Shown: positions 19,322 through 28,462, counted from the stretch's first letter. The stretch is 63,305 nt of DNA from CAYQQQ01 sp964420125 (GCA_964420125.1 CAYQQQ010000025.1:1-63305); one strand, 5' to 3'. Program-made: numbers and translations. The notes: generated by a model from the letters alone, not told the origin.

Positions 19322-20089
19322 ATGACGTCCCCCGAGCCCACCGGGTCAACCGAGCCCGCCGGTGAGGCACTGTGGTCGACCGCCCGGACCGAGGCGTTCA
19401 GCGATGGTGTGTTCGCCATCGCCATCACCCTGCTCGTGCTCGAGCTGTCCGTCCCCGAAGAGGACTTCGGCAACCTGTGGCTCGGCATCGCCGAGCAGTG
19501 GCCCTCCTACCTCGGCTACGCCACCAGCTTCCTCACCATCGGAGGGATCTGGCTCTCCCACCACGCCCTGTTCGAACGGCTGCGCCTGGTCAACCGCCGG
19601 GTGATGCAGCTCAACCTGCTGCTGCTCATGGCGGTGAGCTTCCTCCCCTTCCCCACTCGGCTGGTCGCTGAAGCCATCAACGAGCCTGAGGCCGAGCGAG
19701 CCGCGGTCGTCTTCTACGGCGCGGTGCTCCTGACCATCTCGCTGATCATCGCTGCGATGTGGCGAACTGTGGCGCGAAGCCCCTCGTTGGTGCACGACGA
19801 CGTGGATCAGGACGAGATCGATCGGATCACCAGGAGCAAGGCGCCCAGCTTCGCCTTCTACGCGGTCGTGATCGCCGTGGCCCTCGTCGCCCCCCAGATC
19901 GCCGCGTTCGGCTACCTGCTCATCGCGCTGGCCGCAGTGCTGACCGCCCGAGGCGAAGGCGGCCGGTCGGCCGACGGGCAGACGTCATCGCCGCAGTCGC
20001 ACCGGATCCTTCGCGGTCGCCGTGTCCTGCGCGAAGACGCCGGGCCCAGTGCCTCCCCTACGGACCCGGGCGAGACGCCGCAGACCTAG
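19322..20089 (+). CDS. TMEM175-family potassium channel-like protein
   Basis: The 255-residue product carries the family signature RTEAFSDGVFAIAITLLVLEL in the first helix, in which FSD is the hallmark of bacterial TMEM175 (DUF1211) channels. There are six predicted membrane segments (residues ~20-215), then a charged tail. Bacterial homologues form tetrameric K+-permeable channels. ATG 19322 is preceded by agagga. The tail after residue ~215 is Ser/Arg-rich and of unclear value. Confidence 0.88.
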   Translation: MTSPEPTGSTEPAGEALWSTARTEAFSDGVFAIAITLLVLELSVPEEDFGNLWLGIAEQWPSYLGYATSFLTIGGIWLSHHALFERLRLVNRRVMQLNLLLLMAVSFLPFPTRLVAEAINEPEAERAAVVFYGAVLLTISLIIAAMWRTVARSPSLVHDDVDQDEIDRITRSKAPSFAFYAVVIAVALVAPQIAAFGYLLIALAAVLTARGEGGRSADGQTSSPQSHRILRGRRVLREDAGPSASPTDPGETPQT

Positions 20090-20130
20090 GGTGATCGCTC
20101 GCTGCCCGGGTGTCGGCGCCGCGAGCGGGC

Positions 20131-21084
20131 TCAGCCGGCCGGCGGTTCGGCGCCCGAGCGATCTCGACGCCGGACCAGACCCACCACGGCGAACACCACC
20201 GCGCCGACGGCGAAGCCCACGATGGCCGAAGCGAGCGTGTTGATGATCCACGCCAGCAGTCCCCCAACCGCGGGGACGTCTTCCACGAGGTGCTCGAGGT
20301 CGTGGACGAGGTGGTACGGCGCCGTCCAGCCCAGCTCGTCGAAGCCCACCAGGAGGATGTGGCCGCCCACCCACAACATGGCGGCGGTGCCGATCACCGA
20401 CAGCCACTCCAGCACCTTGGGCATCCCGTTCACCAGCAGCCGACCCACCCGCTGGGAGTGCGGGGAGGACCGCTCGGCGAGCTTCAGGCCGACGTCGTCC
20501 ATCTTCACGATGAGCGCCACCACCCCGTAGACGGCCACCGTGATGACCACCCCGACCACGGCCAGGATGATCCCCCGCGACACCACCGGCTCCTCGATGA
20601 CCTCCTTCAGGGCGATCACCATGATCTCCGCCGAGAGGATGAAGTCGGTGCGGATCGCCCCGGAGATGGTCCTCGACTCGGCGTCGGGGCCTTCCTCCAC
20701 CGACGGCACGTCGTGCTCGTGGTCGTCGTGGCGCAGGGCGTGGATCACCTTGTGGGCGCCCTCGTAGGCCAGGAAGCTGCCCCCGAACATCAAGATGACC
20801 TCGACCACGGTCGGCGCGACAGAGCTGAGCAGCAGCGCCGCGGGCAGGATGAACAGCAGCTTGTTGCGCAGCGAGCCCATGGCGATGCGCCGGATGATGG
20901 GCAGCTCGCGGTCCGCGGTCAGCCCGTGCACGTAGGTGGGGGTCACCGCCGCGTCGTCCACCACCACCCCGGCGGCTTTGACGCTGGCCCGGCCGGCGGC
21001 CGCGCCCACGTCGTCCACCGACGCCGCCGCCAACTTGGCCAGCGCGGCCACGTCATCCAACAATCCGACCAGACCGCCTGCCAT
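20131..21084 (-). CDS. DUF808 family membrane protein
   Basis: The 317-residue product starts MAGGLVGLLDDVAALAKLAA, the standard N-terminus of DUF808 (YedI-like) proteins, followed by ASVDDVGAAAGRASVKAAGVVVDDAAVTP. About six membrane helices follow, with a charged, His-containing loop after the second (ALRHDDHEHD) and an IRTDFILSAEIM motif. Function is unknown. ATG 21084 is chosen over the longer frame because the family match begins exactly there and aagga lies upstream. Confidence 0.87.
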   Translation of the reverse strand: MAGGLVGLLDDVAALAKLAAASVDDVGAAAGRASVKAAGVVVDDAAVTPTYVHGLTADRELPIIRRIAMGSLRNKLLFILPAALLLSSVAPTVVEVILMFGGSFLAYEGAHKVIHALRHDDHEHDVPSVEEGPDAESRTISGAIRTDFILSAEIMVIALKEVIEEPVVSRGIILAVVGVVITVAVYGVVALIVKMDDVGLKLAERSSPHSQRVGRLLVNGMPKVLEWLSVIGTAAMLWVGGHILLVGFDELGWTAPYHLVHDLEHLVEDVPAVGGLLAWIINTLASAIVGFAVGAVVFAVVGLVRRRDRSGAEPPAG

Positions 21085-21203
21085 CACCGTTCCTTGCGAC
21101 GCGTGCTCGGTGACAACCCTACCGGGGGCAACCGCGGTGGCTTGGCTCGCCGGCCGTGCGGACGGACCTCTCAACTGCGGTCCGGTTCGAACGATGGGAA
21201 GAG

Positions 21204-23282
21204 ATGCGACGCCGCATGACGCTGGGCCTCCTCGCCGTGGTGGCGCTCCTGGCCGGGTGCGGCGGCGAGGAGCAGGGGACGACCGACTCCACCGAGGATC
21301 CCGGCACGGCGGGCGATCCCGGTGCGACCGAGGACACCTTCGCGCTGGCGGTCGACGAGACCGCTGCGGCGTGGGAGCCCTCCGACGAGTACGAGCGATT
21401 GGCCGCTGAGGTCGAGCCCGATGGCCGGCTCTCCCTCGATGCTGCGTTGTCGATGTTCGCCCTCCAGTTCGGGGAGCTGCCCGGAGTCCCGGTCCCTTCG
21501 GGAGATCCCGGACCGCCCGAGCCCGGTGACCTGGCGATCGCCTCGGTGCTGTCCCGCTGGTCGGAGCTCACCGACGACCAGCGCAGCGCCGTGCGCGAGG
21601 CCCTGGAGCTGGAGCCGGGTTGGGAGCCGGCCCCGCTCGAACCGCCGACCGACCCTGCGACGACCACCACCTCCACGGTCGGAACGACCTCGCAGGTCCC
21701 CGAGCAGGAGAAGGCCGAACAGGAGAAGGCCGAACAGGAGAAGGCCGAGCAGGGCGCGACCACGGGCAACGGCGGGGGACGCTCGGCCATGGCAGGGCGG
21801 GACACGGTGGCCGCCTACCAGGCGTCGCTCGAGCCCATCCAGGAGGCGCTCGAACGGCACCTCGGTCCGCTGGGTGCGAACGTCGAGGTGGTCACCAGCC
21901 GCAGGGTGTCACGAGGGCCCAACGGGCAGCAGGCGCTCGCCGCCGCGCTGCTGGTGACACCCGACCGCTGTCGGATCACCGTCTGGCCCTCGGTGTTCCC
22001 TGCACCATCCGGACCTCACCACACGCTGGCCCACGAGCTGTTCCACTGCTACCAGCAGCACTGGCGGGGCTCGCCGCTCAGCGCCGCGCTGGGATGGATC
22101 CAGGAAGGCACCGCCGAGTGGGCGGCGGCGGTCGTCATCGCCGAGGTTGGTGGCACCCTCGATCCCGTCCTGCGCGACTGGCTCGGTGAGTACTACATGA
22201 CTCCGGCACGACCGCTGTTCCGCCGCACCTACGACGCCGTGGGCTGGCTCGGCTACCTCGCCAAGCAGACCGGCCCGCTGTGGGACCGCCTCCCCTCGCT
22301 GGCCATGGCCACCACCAACGACGCCGGCTACGCCGGCGCGCTCGGTGGGACCGCCGGTGCGTCCCTGGCGGCCGAGTGGGCGTCCACCCAGGCCGGCCGT
22401 GACTCCCTCGGACCGCGCTGGGCCGTCCAGAGCCCCGGGTTGCCGAGCCTCGACAACACCCGGCGCCCCGGCTTCCCCCCACTCGGCGATGGTGCCTCCC
22501 AGGCCTTCACCGCAGGTGCCTATGCCACCGCCCAGGGCAGCACATCCCTGGAAGCCGGCCTCACCAAGTTCAACGCCTCCCCGCCGACCCAGGGCTACCT
22601 CCGCATCGGAGAGCAGGACCGCTCGGTCACCGAGCTGACCGGCACCACGTGGTGCACCGATCCTGACGGTCGGTGCACCTGCCCACCGGGCACCGCCCGA
22701 GCCGGCCAGACGTTCCCCCGCCTGGAGGGCCGCCAGACGCTCGTGTCGGCCGGGGCGGCAGACCGGCCGGCGAGCCTGACGATCTCCGGCACCTCGCTGG
22801 AGGAGGAGTGCGGCACCGAGGGGGTGTGCCCGATCGGCACCTGGCAGACCACCACCCTGCCGAGCGGGCTGCCCTTCGTGGTCGAGTCCGGCGGCACCGG
22901 CACGACCCTCACCGTGGACGAGGCCGGCGCGCTGGTCCAGGACTTCGACACGATGGAGCCGGTCTGGGCTCACGATGCCGACGACCCGGACCTTCGCTCC
23001 TTCCTGGATCCCAGCGGTGTCGCCACCGGCAGGGTCCGGGTGCCCACCGGCGGCGAGCGGATCGCCGACGAGCCCATCCGGGACGCCGACCCCTCCGGGC
23101 TGGGAGGCACGGGGCGGGTGGAGTACCGGGGCGAGCTCGCCCTCGAGCTCGGCCCGGCCGACGTCCAGGCGATCGCCCTCGCCGGACAGGGCTACGGCGA
23201 GGTGCTGTTGAGCTGCGTCGACGACGACACCCTCACGCTGTCCGGGGGCGGCATCGTCTACACCTACGAACGGGTGAGCTGA
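21204..23282 (+). CDS. Lipoprotein with HExxH metalloprotease-like domain
   Basis: The 692-residue product has lipobox LLAGC (Cys19). A variable region contains three exact EQEKA repeats (DNA repeat 21702-21746). At ~277-281 lies HELFH, followed by WIQEGTAEWAA, whose Glu301 or Glu305 would be the third zinc ligand of a gluzincin-type site. The C-terminal ~250 residues contain cysteine pairs (TWCTDPDGRCTCPPG; EECGTEGVC) and beta-rich segments. The layout suggests an outward-facing, membrane-tethered zinc peptidase. I do not recognise the exact family and activity is not shown. ATG 21204 is preceded by gggaagag; ATG 21216 is the alternative. Confidence 0.65.
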   Translation: MRRRMTLGLLAVVALLAGCGGEEQGTTDSTEDPGTAGDPGATEDTFALAVDETAAAWEPSDEYERLAAEVEPDGRLSLDAALSMFALQFGELPGVPVPSGDPGPPEPGDLAIASVLSRWSELTDDQRSAVREALELEPGWEPAPLEPPTDPATTTTSTVGTTSQVPEQEKAEQEKAEQEKAEQGATTGNGGGRSAMAGRDTVAAYQASLEPIQEALERHLGPLGANVEVVTSRRVSRGPNGQQALAAALLVTPDRCRITVWPSVFPAPSGPHHTLAHELFHCYQQHWRGSPLSAALGWIQEGTAEWAAAVVIAEVGGTLDPVLRDWLGEYYMTPARPLFRRTYDAVGWLGYLAKQTGPLWDRLPSLAMATTNDAGYAGALGGTAGASLAAEWASTQAGRDSLGPRWAVQSPGLPSLDNTRRPGFPPLGDGASQAFTAGAYATAQGSTSLEAGLTKFNASPPTQGYLRIGEQDRSVTELTGTTWCTDPDGRCTCPPGTARAGQTFPRLEGRQTLVSAGAADRPASLTISGTSLEEECGTEGVCPIGTWQTTTLPSGLPFVVESGGTGTTLTVDEAGALVQDFDTMEPVWAHDADDPDLRSFLDPSGVATGRVRVPTGGERIADEPIRDADPSGLGGTGRVEYRGELALELGPADVQAIALAGQGYGEVLLSCVDDDTLTLSGGGIVYTYERVS

Positions 23283-23320
23283 CTCCGCCGGGCACGCAGC
23301 AGTCCGCGCAGGTGCGCGCC

Positions 23321-24511
23321 TCAGGGGGTCGACGGCGGCCGGTGCTGCGCGAGAGCCTCGGCCGAGCGCTTCAGCTCCGCCAGAGGCCGGCCGAGCAGGC
23401 GTGCTGCGGTCGCGAGGTCGTCGTGCTCCGCCTTGACGCCGTAGGGACCGACCTTCACCCGCACACCGACACCGTCGAGCTCCACCGTGGTCTCCGAGCG
23501 GGGCATCGCCAGGCGCTGCACGCTCCGGTGGCGCACGCCCAGGCTGCCGGTCTCGGTCACGATGCGCTGCACCAACGCGGACAGGTCCGCCGGGCGACCG
23601 AGCACGTGGAGGGTGTGCGCCGGGCGACCCTTCTTCATGACGATCGGCGACACCCAGGCATCGAGGGCACCGTCCGCGAGCAGGGCGTCGACGGTGTGGG
23701 CGAGCACCTCCCCGGTGACGTCGTCGAGGTTCGTGGCCAGCTCGACGAGGGTCTCGATCTCCGGCGTCGGGGCGCCGTCGTCCGTGTCGAGCAGATCACC
23801 CAGGAACGCCTGGAGCACGTTGGGCCGACCGGGCAGCTCGCGGGTGCCGGCGCCGTGGCCGCTGGCCGTCACGGTCATCGGCGGGAACGGGCCCCAGGAG
23901 TCGACGATGGTCGCCAGCAGCGCCGCACCGGTGGGGGTGGCGAGCTCAGCGCTGACGGCGGTACCCACCAGCGGTCGACCCTCGAGGAGCCGAAGCACCG
24001 CCGGGGCGGGGATGGGGAGCACACCGTGCGCGCTGTCGAGGGAACCCGTGCCGGTCGCCACCGGCGCGCACACCACGAGGTCGACCTCCAGCGTGTCGAG
24101 CGCGGTGAGCACGCCGACCACATCGAGGAGTGTGTCGAGCGCACCGACCTCGTGGAGGTGCACCTCGTCCACATCGCAGCCGTGCACCGCGGCCTCGGCC
24201 TCCGCGAGGGAGGTGATGACCTGCGTCGCGGCCTGGACGGTTCGCTCCGGAAGGTCGGCCGCACCGAGCATGGCGAGGAGGTCGGCGGGGCGCCGAAGCG
24301 ACTGCACCGAAGGGTCGACGCGCACGACGGCCGCCGTGGCGGCCAAGCCGCCGCGGTGCACCTGCTCGAAGTCGATGCACCAGCCCTCCACCGGCAGCGA
24401 GCGGCACGCTGCGAGCACCGCGTCGCCATCCGCACCCAGGCCGACCAGGGCGGCGAGGAGCATGTCGCCCGACACCCCGGAGGCGGGGTTGAGATGCAGC
24501 GCCCGCACCAT
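23321..24511 (-). CDS. larC: Nickel-insertion protein of pincer cofactor synthesis
   Basis: LarC inserts nickel into the pyridinium bisthiocarboxylic acid mononucleotide made by LarB and LarE, using CTP. The 396-residue product begins with the family motif HLNPASGVSGDMLLAAL and has HLHEVGALDTLLDVVG, ATPTGAALL and the C-terminal VMKKGRPAHTLHVL. In Lactiplantibacillus plantarum LarC is made by a programmed frameshift joining LarC1 and LarC2; here one uninterrupted frame covers both. Start 24511 overlaps the larB stop (TGATG). Last gene of larE-larB-larC. Confidence 0.92.
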   Translation of the reverse strand: MVRALHLNPASGVSGDMLLAALVGLGADGDAVLAACRSLPVEGWCIDFEQVHRGGLAATAAVVRVDPSVQSLRRPADLLAMLGAADLPERTVQAATQVITSLAEAEAAVHGCDVDEVHLHEVGALDTLLDVVGVLTALDTLEVDLVVCAPVATGTGSLDSAHGVLPIPAPAVLRLLEGRPLVGTAVSAELATPTGAALLATIVDSWGPFPPMTVTASGHGAGTRELPGRPNVLQAFLGDLLDTDDGAPTPEIETLVELATNLDDVTGEVLAHTVDALLADGALDAWVSPIVMKKGRPAHTLHVLGRPADLSALVQRIVTETGSLGVRHRSVQRLAMPRSETTVELDGVGVRVKVGPYGVKAEHDDLATAARLLGRPLAELKRSAEALAQHRPPSTP

Positions 24512-25182
24512 CAGCTCCGACCGGGGTGCGCGCCGAGCATCCGGATGGCGGCGCAAGCGGCGCCGAAGCCGTTGTCGATGTTGACCGCCACCAGCCCCGG
24601 GGCGCAGCTCGTGAGCGCCGCGTGCAGCGCCGTCCTACCCCCGTCGGCCACCCCGTAGCCGACCGAGGTGGGCACGGCGATGACCGCCCCCGGGACGAGA
24701 CCGGCCACCACGGTGGCCAAGGCGCCTTCCATGCCGGCCACGACGATCACCACGCGCGCTCCGGCGAGGTCGTCGACCCGGCTCAGCAGCCGCCACAGCC
24801 CCGCCACACCGGCGTCGGGGATGTGGGTGGACGGATGGCCGTAGTAGGTGAGCGTGCGGATCGCCTCGCGAGCGACCGGCGCGTCGCTGGTGCCGCCGGT
24901 GACGACGGCCACCGTGGCCGCGGCCGAGGTCGACTCAGGAGCCACCTCGCCGTAGAAGGCCGTTCGCGACGCCGGATCGAAGTCGAGGCTCCTGCGCACA
25001 TGGCCGGGGAGCATGGCCGCCTTCTCCTCGGCGAGCCGCGTCAGCAGCAAGGGGAACCTGCCGGTGCCGGCTTCCTCGCAGATGGCCACGATCTGCTCCA
25101 CCGACTTCGCCTCGCACAGCACCGCCTCGTCGAGCCCCACCCGATCGCGGCGGCGGAGGTCGAGGTTCACGTCCTCAGCCAC
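24511..25182 (-). CDS. larB: Pincer cofactor carboxylase/hydrolase
   Basis: LarB carboxylates the pyridine ring of nicotinic acid adenine dinucleotide and releases AMP, the first step of nickel-pincer nucleotide synthesis. The 223-residue product ends in a PurE-like domain: VAVVTGGTSDAPVAREA, TYYGHPSTHIPDAGVAGLWRLL, VVAGMEGALATVVAGL and VPTSVGYG are all typical. GTG 25182 has ggagg upstream and lies inside the end of larE, so the genes are translationally coupled. Confidence 0.93.
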   Translation of the reverse strand: MAEDVNLDLRRRDRVGLDEAVLCEAKSVEQIVAICEEAGTGRFPLLLTRLAEEKAAMLPGHVRRSLDFDPASRTAFYGEVAPESTSAAATVAVVTGGTSDAPVAREAIRTLTYYGHPSTHIPDAGVAGLWRLLSRVDDLAGARVVIVVAGMEGALATVVAGLVPGAVIAVPTSVGYGVADGGRTALHAALTSCAPGLVAVNIDNGFGAACAAIRMLGAHPGRS

Positions 25183-26032
25183 CGCCGACCTCCACGAAGG
25201 CACTTCCGTTGCGGTAGGGCTCGATGCCCACGAGGTCCATCCCCTCCGCCCGGGTGAGGCCCTCCACCGCCTCGCGCACCTCGGCGCGCTGGCTGGCGGA
25301 GAGACGATCCAGGCTGCGCTCGTCGAGCTCGATCACGACGCCTTCGGCTCGGATGCGACAGCGCACGGTCGACAGGACCAATCCCGCCAGCTGCGTCTCC
25401 ACCCGGTGGACGAGGTCGAGATGGGCGGGCGCGATCCGCACACCTGTCTCGATGCGACTCGAGAGGCACGGCGCGGCCGGCAGCTCGGCGAGGTCGGCCA
25501 GGCCGAGGTGGGCGGCGATGGCCCGCACACCGGCCTTGTCGATGCCGCTCTCGAGCAGCGGATGGCCGACGCCGGCAGCAGCGGCGGCGCGGAGGCCGGG
25601 CCGGAACTCCGCGAGGTCGTCTGCGTTGGTGCCCGACACGATGGTCGCGTCGGTACGCGCCCGGATGGCGTCGTAGAGGTGTTGCTTGCAGTGGAAGCAC
25701 CGGTCGTGGGGGTTGGCCACGTAGCGCTCGTCGGCGAACTCCCCGGCGTCGAGCACGACGAGCCGCCAGCCGCTCGACGCGGCGTGCCGCCGGACCCGCT
25801 CGGTCGCCTCAGCGGGCACGGCCGGCGACACTGCGTGGAACACCTCGGCCTTCGTGCCGAGCTCACCGGCGGCGACGTGCGCCAGCGTCATGCTGTCGAC
25901 GCCGCCGCTCACCGCCACCGCCACCGTGTGGATCGATCTCAGTCGAGCGCGCAGGGCCGCCAGAGCGGGGAGCGCTCCGGCGTCCGCTGGATCGACGGGC
26001 GGCGAGTCGTCCTGGGATCTGGTGGCCGGCAC
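25175..26032 (-). CDS. larE: ATP-dependent sulfur-insertion enzyme of pincer cofactor
   Basis: LarE is a PP-loop (ATP pyrophosphatase) protein that converts the two carboxylates of the LarB product to thiocarboxylates. The P-loop AVSGGVDSM is near residue 43. Counted from the longer start, three cysteines are visible: C114 and C117 in RCFHCK, and C191 in APCLSSR. The last is at the place of the sacrificial Cys of the L. plantarum enzyme; the extra CxxC fits the LarE type proposed to bind a [4Fe-4S] cluster. That assignment is inference. Start: tacgct (26039-26044) is a TANNNT box six bases before GTG 26032, suggesting leaderless translation; TTG 26038 is the alternative. No larA racemase is nearby, so the target enzyme is elsewhere. 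Confidence 0.92.
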   Translation of the reverse strand: MPATRSQDDSPPVDPADAGALPALAALRARLRSIHTVAVAVSGGVDSMTLAHVAAGELGTKAEVFHAVSPAVPAEATERVRRHAASSGWRLVVLDAGEFADERYVANPHDRCFHCKQHLYDAIRARTDATIVSGTNADDLAEFRPGLRAAAAAGVGHPLLESGIDKAGVRAIAAHLGLADLAELPAAPCLSSRIETGVRIAPAHLDLVHRVETQLAGLVLSTVRCRIRAEGVVIELDERSLDRLSASQRAEVREAVEGLTRAEGMDLVGIEPYRNGSAFVEVGGG

Positions 26033-26178
26033 CGCCAAAGCGTAGGCAGATCGGCGACCGGCGATCGGACGGCACCGCTGCGACCGCCCACGACGTGGGA
26101 CCTGGGCAGACCACTCGTCCGGTCGAACGCACCCTCACGCCGGAGCTGGCATCATGTCGACCTTTCAGGAGTTGAGAG
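26033..26178. promoter_or_regulatory. Divergent promoter region larE / metal ATPase
   Basis: This gap of about 146 bp separates the nickel-cofactor operon from a heavy-metal ATPase. The minus-strand -10 candidate for larE is at 26039-26044. For the ATPase, aggag at 26167-26171 is well placed before GTG 26179. A second reading has a -10 tatcct at 26187-26192, a leaderless ATG at 26201 opening a 16-codon peptide, and its stop overlapping GTG 26248. No clear operator dyad was found. Confidence 0.35.
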
Positions 26179-28218
26179 GTGAGCTGTATCCTCGACGCCC
26201 ATGACGGGGCGGCCCACACGCCACCTCACCGGACTGGAACCGCGCCGGTGACCACCGCACCAGCCGGCCGCGCTCCGGAGGCATCGGTCGCACCGAGCGT
26301 GCTCGACCCCTCTCCTTCGACCCTGCGGGCACGAGCCCGCAGGACCGGGTCGTTCCTGTCGCTGCCCGAGCTGCGCTGGGCGCTCGTCTCCGCCGCAGCG
26401 TTCGCGTCCGCCGTGGTCGTGCACCTCCTGGGTGGGCCGGGCTGGCTCGAATCGACGCTGCTCGCCCTGTGCCTCGTCTCCGGTGGTTGGGAACCCGCCC
26501 TCGCAGGGCTGGAGGCGCTGCGGGAGCGATCGCTGGATGTGGACCTGCTCATGATCGTCGCTGCGCTGGTCGCGGTGGTCATCGGCGAAGCCTTCGACGG
26601 CGCGCTGCTGATCGTGATCTTCGCGACCTCCGGTGCGCTGGAGTCCGTCGCCACGAAGCGCACCCGTGACTCGGTGCGCTCGCTGCTCGACCTCGCCCCG
26701 GAGCAGGCATCGCGGATCCTTGCCGACGGCACCGAGGAGGTCGTCGACGCAGCAGCGCTGACGCCCGGTGAGATCATCCTGGTCCGACCCGGGGAACGGG
26801 TGGCCTGCGACGGCCACGTCGTCACCGGCGCCAGCGAGATCGACGAGTCCTCGGTGACCGGCGAACCCCTACCGGTGCCCAAGCACCCGGGCGATGCCGT
26901 GCTCGCCGGCACCGTCAACGGAACCGGCGCCATCGAGGTCCACGTCGATGCCGCGGCTGCCGACAGCGTGGTGGCACGCATCGTGGCGCTCGTCGAGGAG
27001 GCATCTGCGACCAAGGCCGACACGCAGCTGTTCATCGAACGGGTCGAGCAGCGCTACTCGATCGGCATCGTGGTCGCCACCCTCGCCCTGGTCGCCGTCC
27101 CCCTGGTGCTGGGGGCGGAGCTGCAGCCGACCTTGCTGCGAGCCATGACGTTCATGATCGTCGCCTCCCCGTGCGCGCTCGTGCTCGCCACGATGCCGCC
27201 GCTGCTGTCCGCCATCGCCAACGCCGGCCGCCACGGCGTGCTCGTCAAGTCGGCCGTGGTGATGGAGCAGGTCGGGCACACCGACGTGGTGGCGTTCGAC
27301 AAGACGGGCACGCTCACCGAGGGACGGCCCGTGCTCGTCGCCGTGCATCCCCGCCAGGACGCCGGTCTCGACGCCGACGAGGTGCTCTCCCTGGCCGCGG
27401 GGTGCGAGCGCCACAGCGAGCACCCCCTCGCCGAGGCCATCCTCGTCGCAGCGAGCCGACGCGGCGTGGCTGTGCCTGCGGCCACGGAGTTCCGGGCCGT
27501 TCCGGGCATCGGGGTGACCGCCGTGGTCGACGGCCGGCGGATCGCCGTGGAGGCGCCGGGGTCGTCGACCTCCGGCATCGTCGAAGCCGTGCACGCCGCC
27601 GGGTCGACCGCGGTGGTCGTGTCCAGCGACGGCGCCCCCATCGGGGTGCTCGAGCTCGACGACCACGCCCGCCCCGCGGCCCGAGCCGCCGTCGCCCGCC
27701 TGCGCGCCCTCACCGGCACGACCCCCGTCCTGCTCACGGGCGACAACCCCGGTGCTGGCGCCCGCCTGGCGCAGGAGGTCGGCATCGACGTCGTGCACGC
27801 GGAGCTCCTCCCCCACGACAAGGTGGATGTCGTGCGGGCGCTCGGAGAGCACCACCACCACGTGAGCGTCGTCGGTGACGGCGTCAACGACGCACCTGCC
27901 CTCGCGGCTGCCGGCACCGGCATCGCCATGGGTCGCACGGGCTCCGACCTCGCGCTCGAGACCGCAGACGTCGTCGTGGTCCGCGACGAGCTCGACACCG
28001 TTCCGGCGGTCATCGACCTCTCCCGCCGGACCCGACGCATCGTCGCCCAGAACCTCGCGTTCGCGGGGTCCATGATCGTCGTGCTCGTCGCCATCGACTT
28101 CGCCGGCCACCTGCCGCTCCCACTCGGCGTCCTCGGCCACGAGGGTTCCACCGTCGTCGTCGGCCTCAACGGGCTCCGACTCCTCAGGAACAGGGCCTGG
28201 ACGGCTCCGCCGGTGTGA
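26179..28218 (+). CDS. P1B-4-type metal-transporting ATPase
   Basis: The product is a 679-residue P-type ATPase with actuator TGEPLP, phosphorylation motif DKTGTLT (Asp374), a nucleotide-binding domain and GDGVNDAPA. Metal-selectivity marks are SPC in the transport helix (~330-332) and HEGST (~654) in the last helix; together these define the P1B-4 group (CoaT/CtpD type; Co2+, Ni2+, Fe2+ or Zn2+ export in different hosts). There is no CxxC metal-binding domain, only a short His-containing N-terminus. GTG 26179 has a good Shine-Dalgarno; GTG 26248 is a shorter alternative. Its place opposite larEBC suggests a link to nickel or cobalt handling. Confidence 0.9.
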   Translation: MSCILDAHDGAAHTPPHRTGTAPVTTAPAGRAPEASVAPSVLDPSPSTLRARARRTGSFLSLPELRWALVSAAAFASAVVVHLLGGPGWLESTLLALCLVSGGWEPALAGLEALRERSLDVDLLMIVAALVAVVIGEAFDGALLIVIFATSGALESVATKRTRDSVRSLLDLAPEQASRILADGTEEVVDAAALTPGEIILVRPGERVACDGHVVTGASEIDESSVTGEPLPVPKHPGDAVLAGTVNGTGAIEVHVDAAAADSVVARIVALVEEASATKADTQLFIERVEQRYSIGIVVATLALVAVPLVLGAELQPTLLRAMTFMIVASPCALVLATMPPLLSAIANAGRHGVLVKSAVVMEQVGHTDVVAFDKTGTLTEGRPVLVAVHPRQDAGLDADEVLSLAAGCERHSEHPLAEAILVAASRRGVAVPAATEFRAVPGIGVTAVVDGRRIAVEAPGSSTSGIVEAVHAAGSTAVVVSSDGAPIGVLELDDHARPAARAAVARLRALTGTTPVLLTGDNPGAGARLAQEVGIDVVHAELLPHDKVDVVRALGEHHHHVSVVGDGVNDAPALAAAGTGIAMGRTGSDLALETADVVVVRDELDTVPAVIDLSRRTRRIVAQNLAFAGSMIVVLVAIDFAGHLPLPLGVLGHEGSTVVVGLNGLRLLRNRAWTAPPV

Positions 28219-28293
28219 CCTCTGCCCGACCGGCCTCGAGCCTCATCCGACCCATGCGGTCCCGCCGAAGGCGTCCATCGCGGATCCACGGCC

Positions 28294-28380
28294 TATGATG
28301 CACCTCGAAGGGTGGCGCAAGCCCCGGAGCGAGATCCCGAGCGGATCGGGCGGCCTTGTGCCGGGATGGCGGTTGCCGTC
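28294..28380 (+). other. Promoter and possibly structured leader of SNF2 gene
   Basis: TATGAT at 28294-28299 is a near-consensus -10. The following DNA can fold: cacc(28301-28304)/ggtg(28311-28314), cccgg(28323-28327)/ccggg(28361-28365), and cccga(28336-28340)/tcggg(28346-28350), then ggcggttgcc. The order hairpin, gcgcaagcc, CCGG stem, GGTTGCC loosely recalls GEMM-I (c-di-GMP) riboswitches, but the conserved upstream segment is poor and the -10 would fall inside it. I see a plausible leader structure, not a proven class. Confidence 0.25.
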
Positions 28381-28462
28381 GTCGGGAGTGGCCATCCTTC
28401 GACGGCCGTGAGCTCGACGCCTGCACGGGTCGAGGAAGCGGCCGGCGGCGTGTCCGTCCGAG

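Noticed and set aside
21702..21746. CRISPR-like repeat
   Set aside because: Three adjacent 15-bp units without spacers; they encode EQEKA repeats in a coding sequence.
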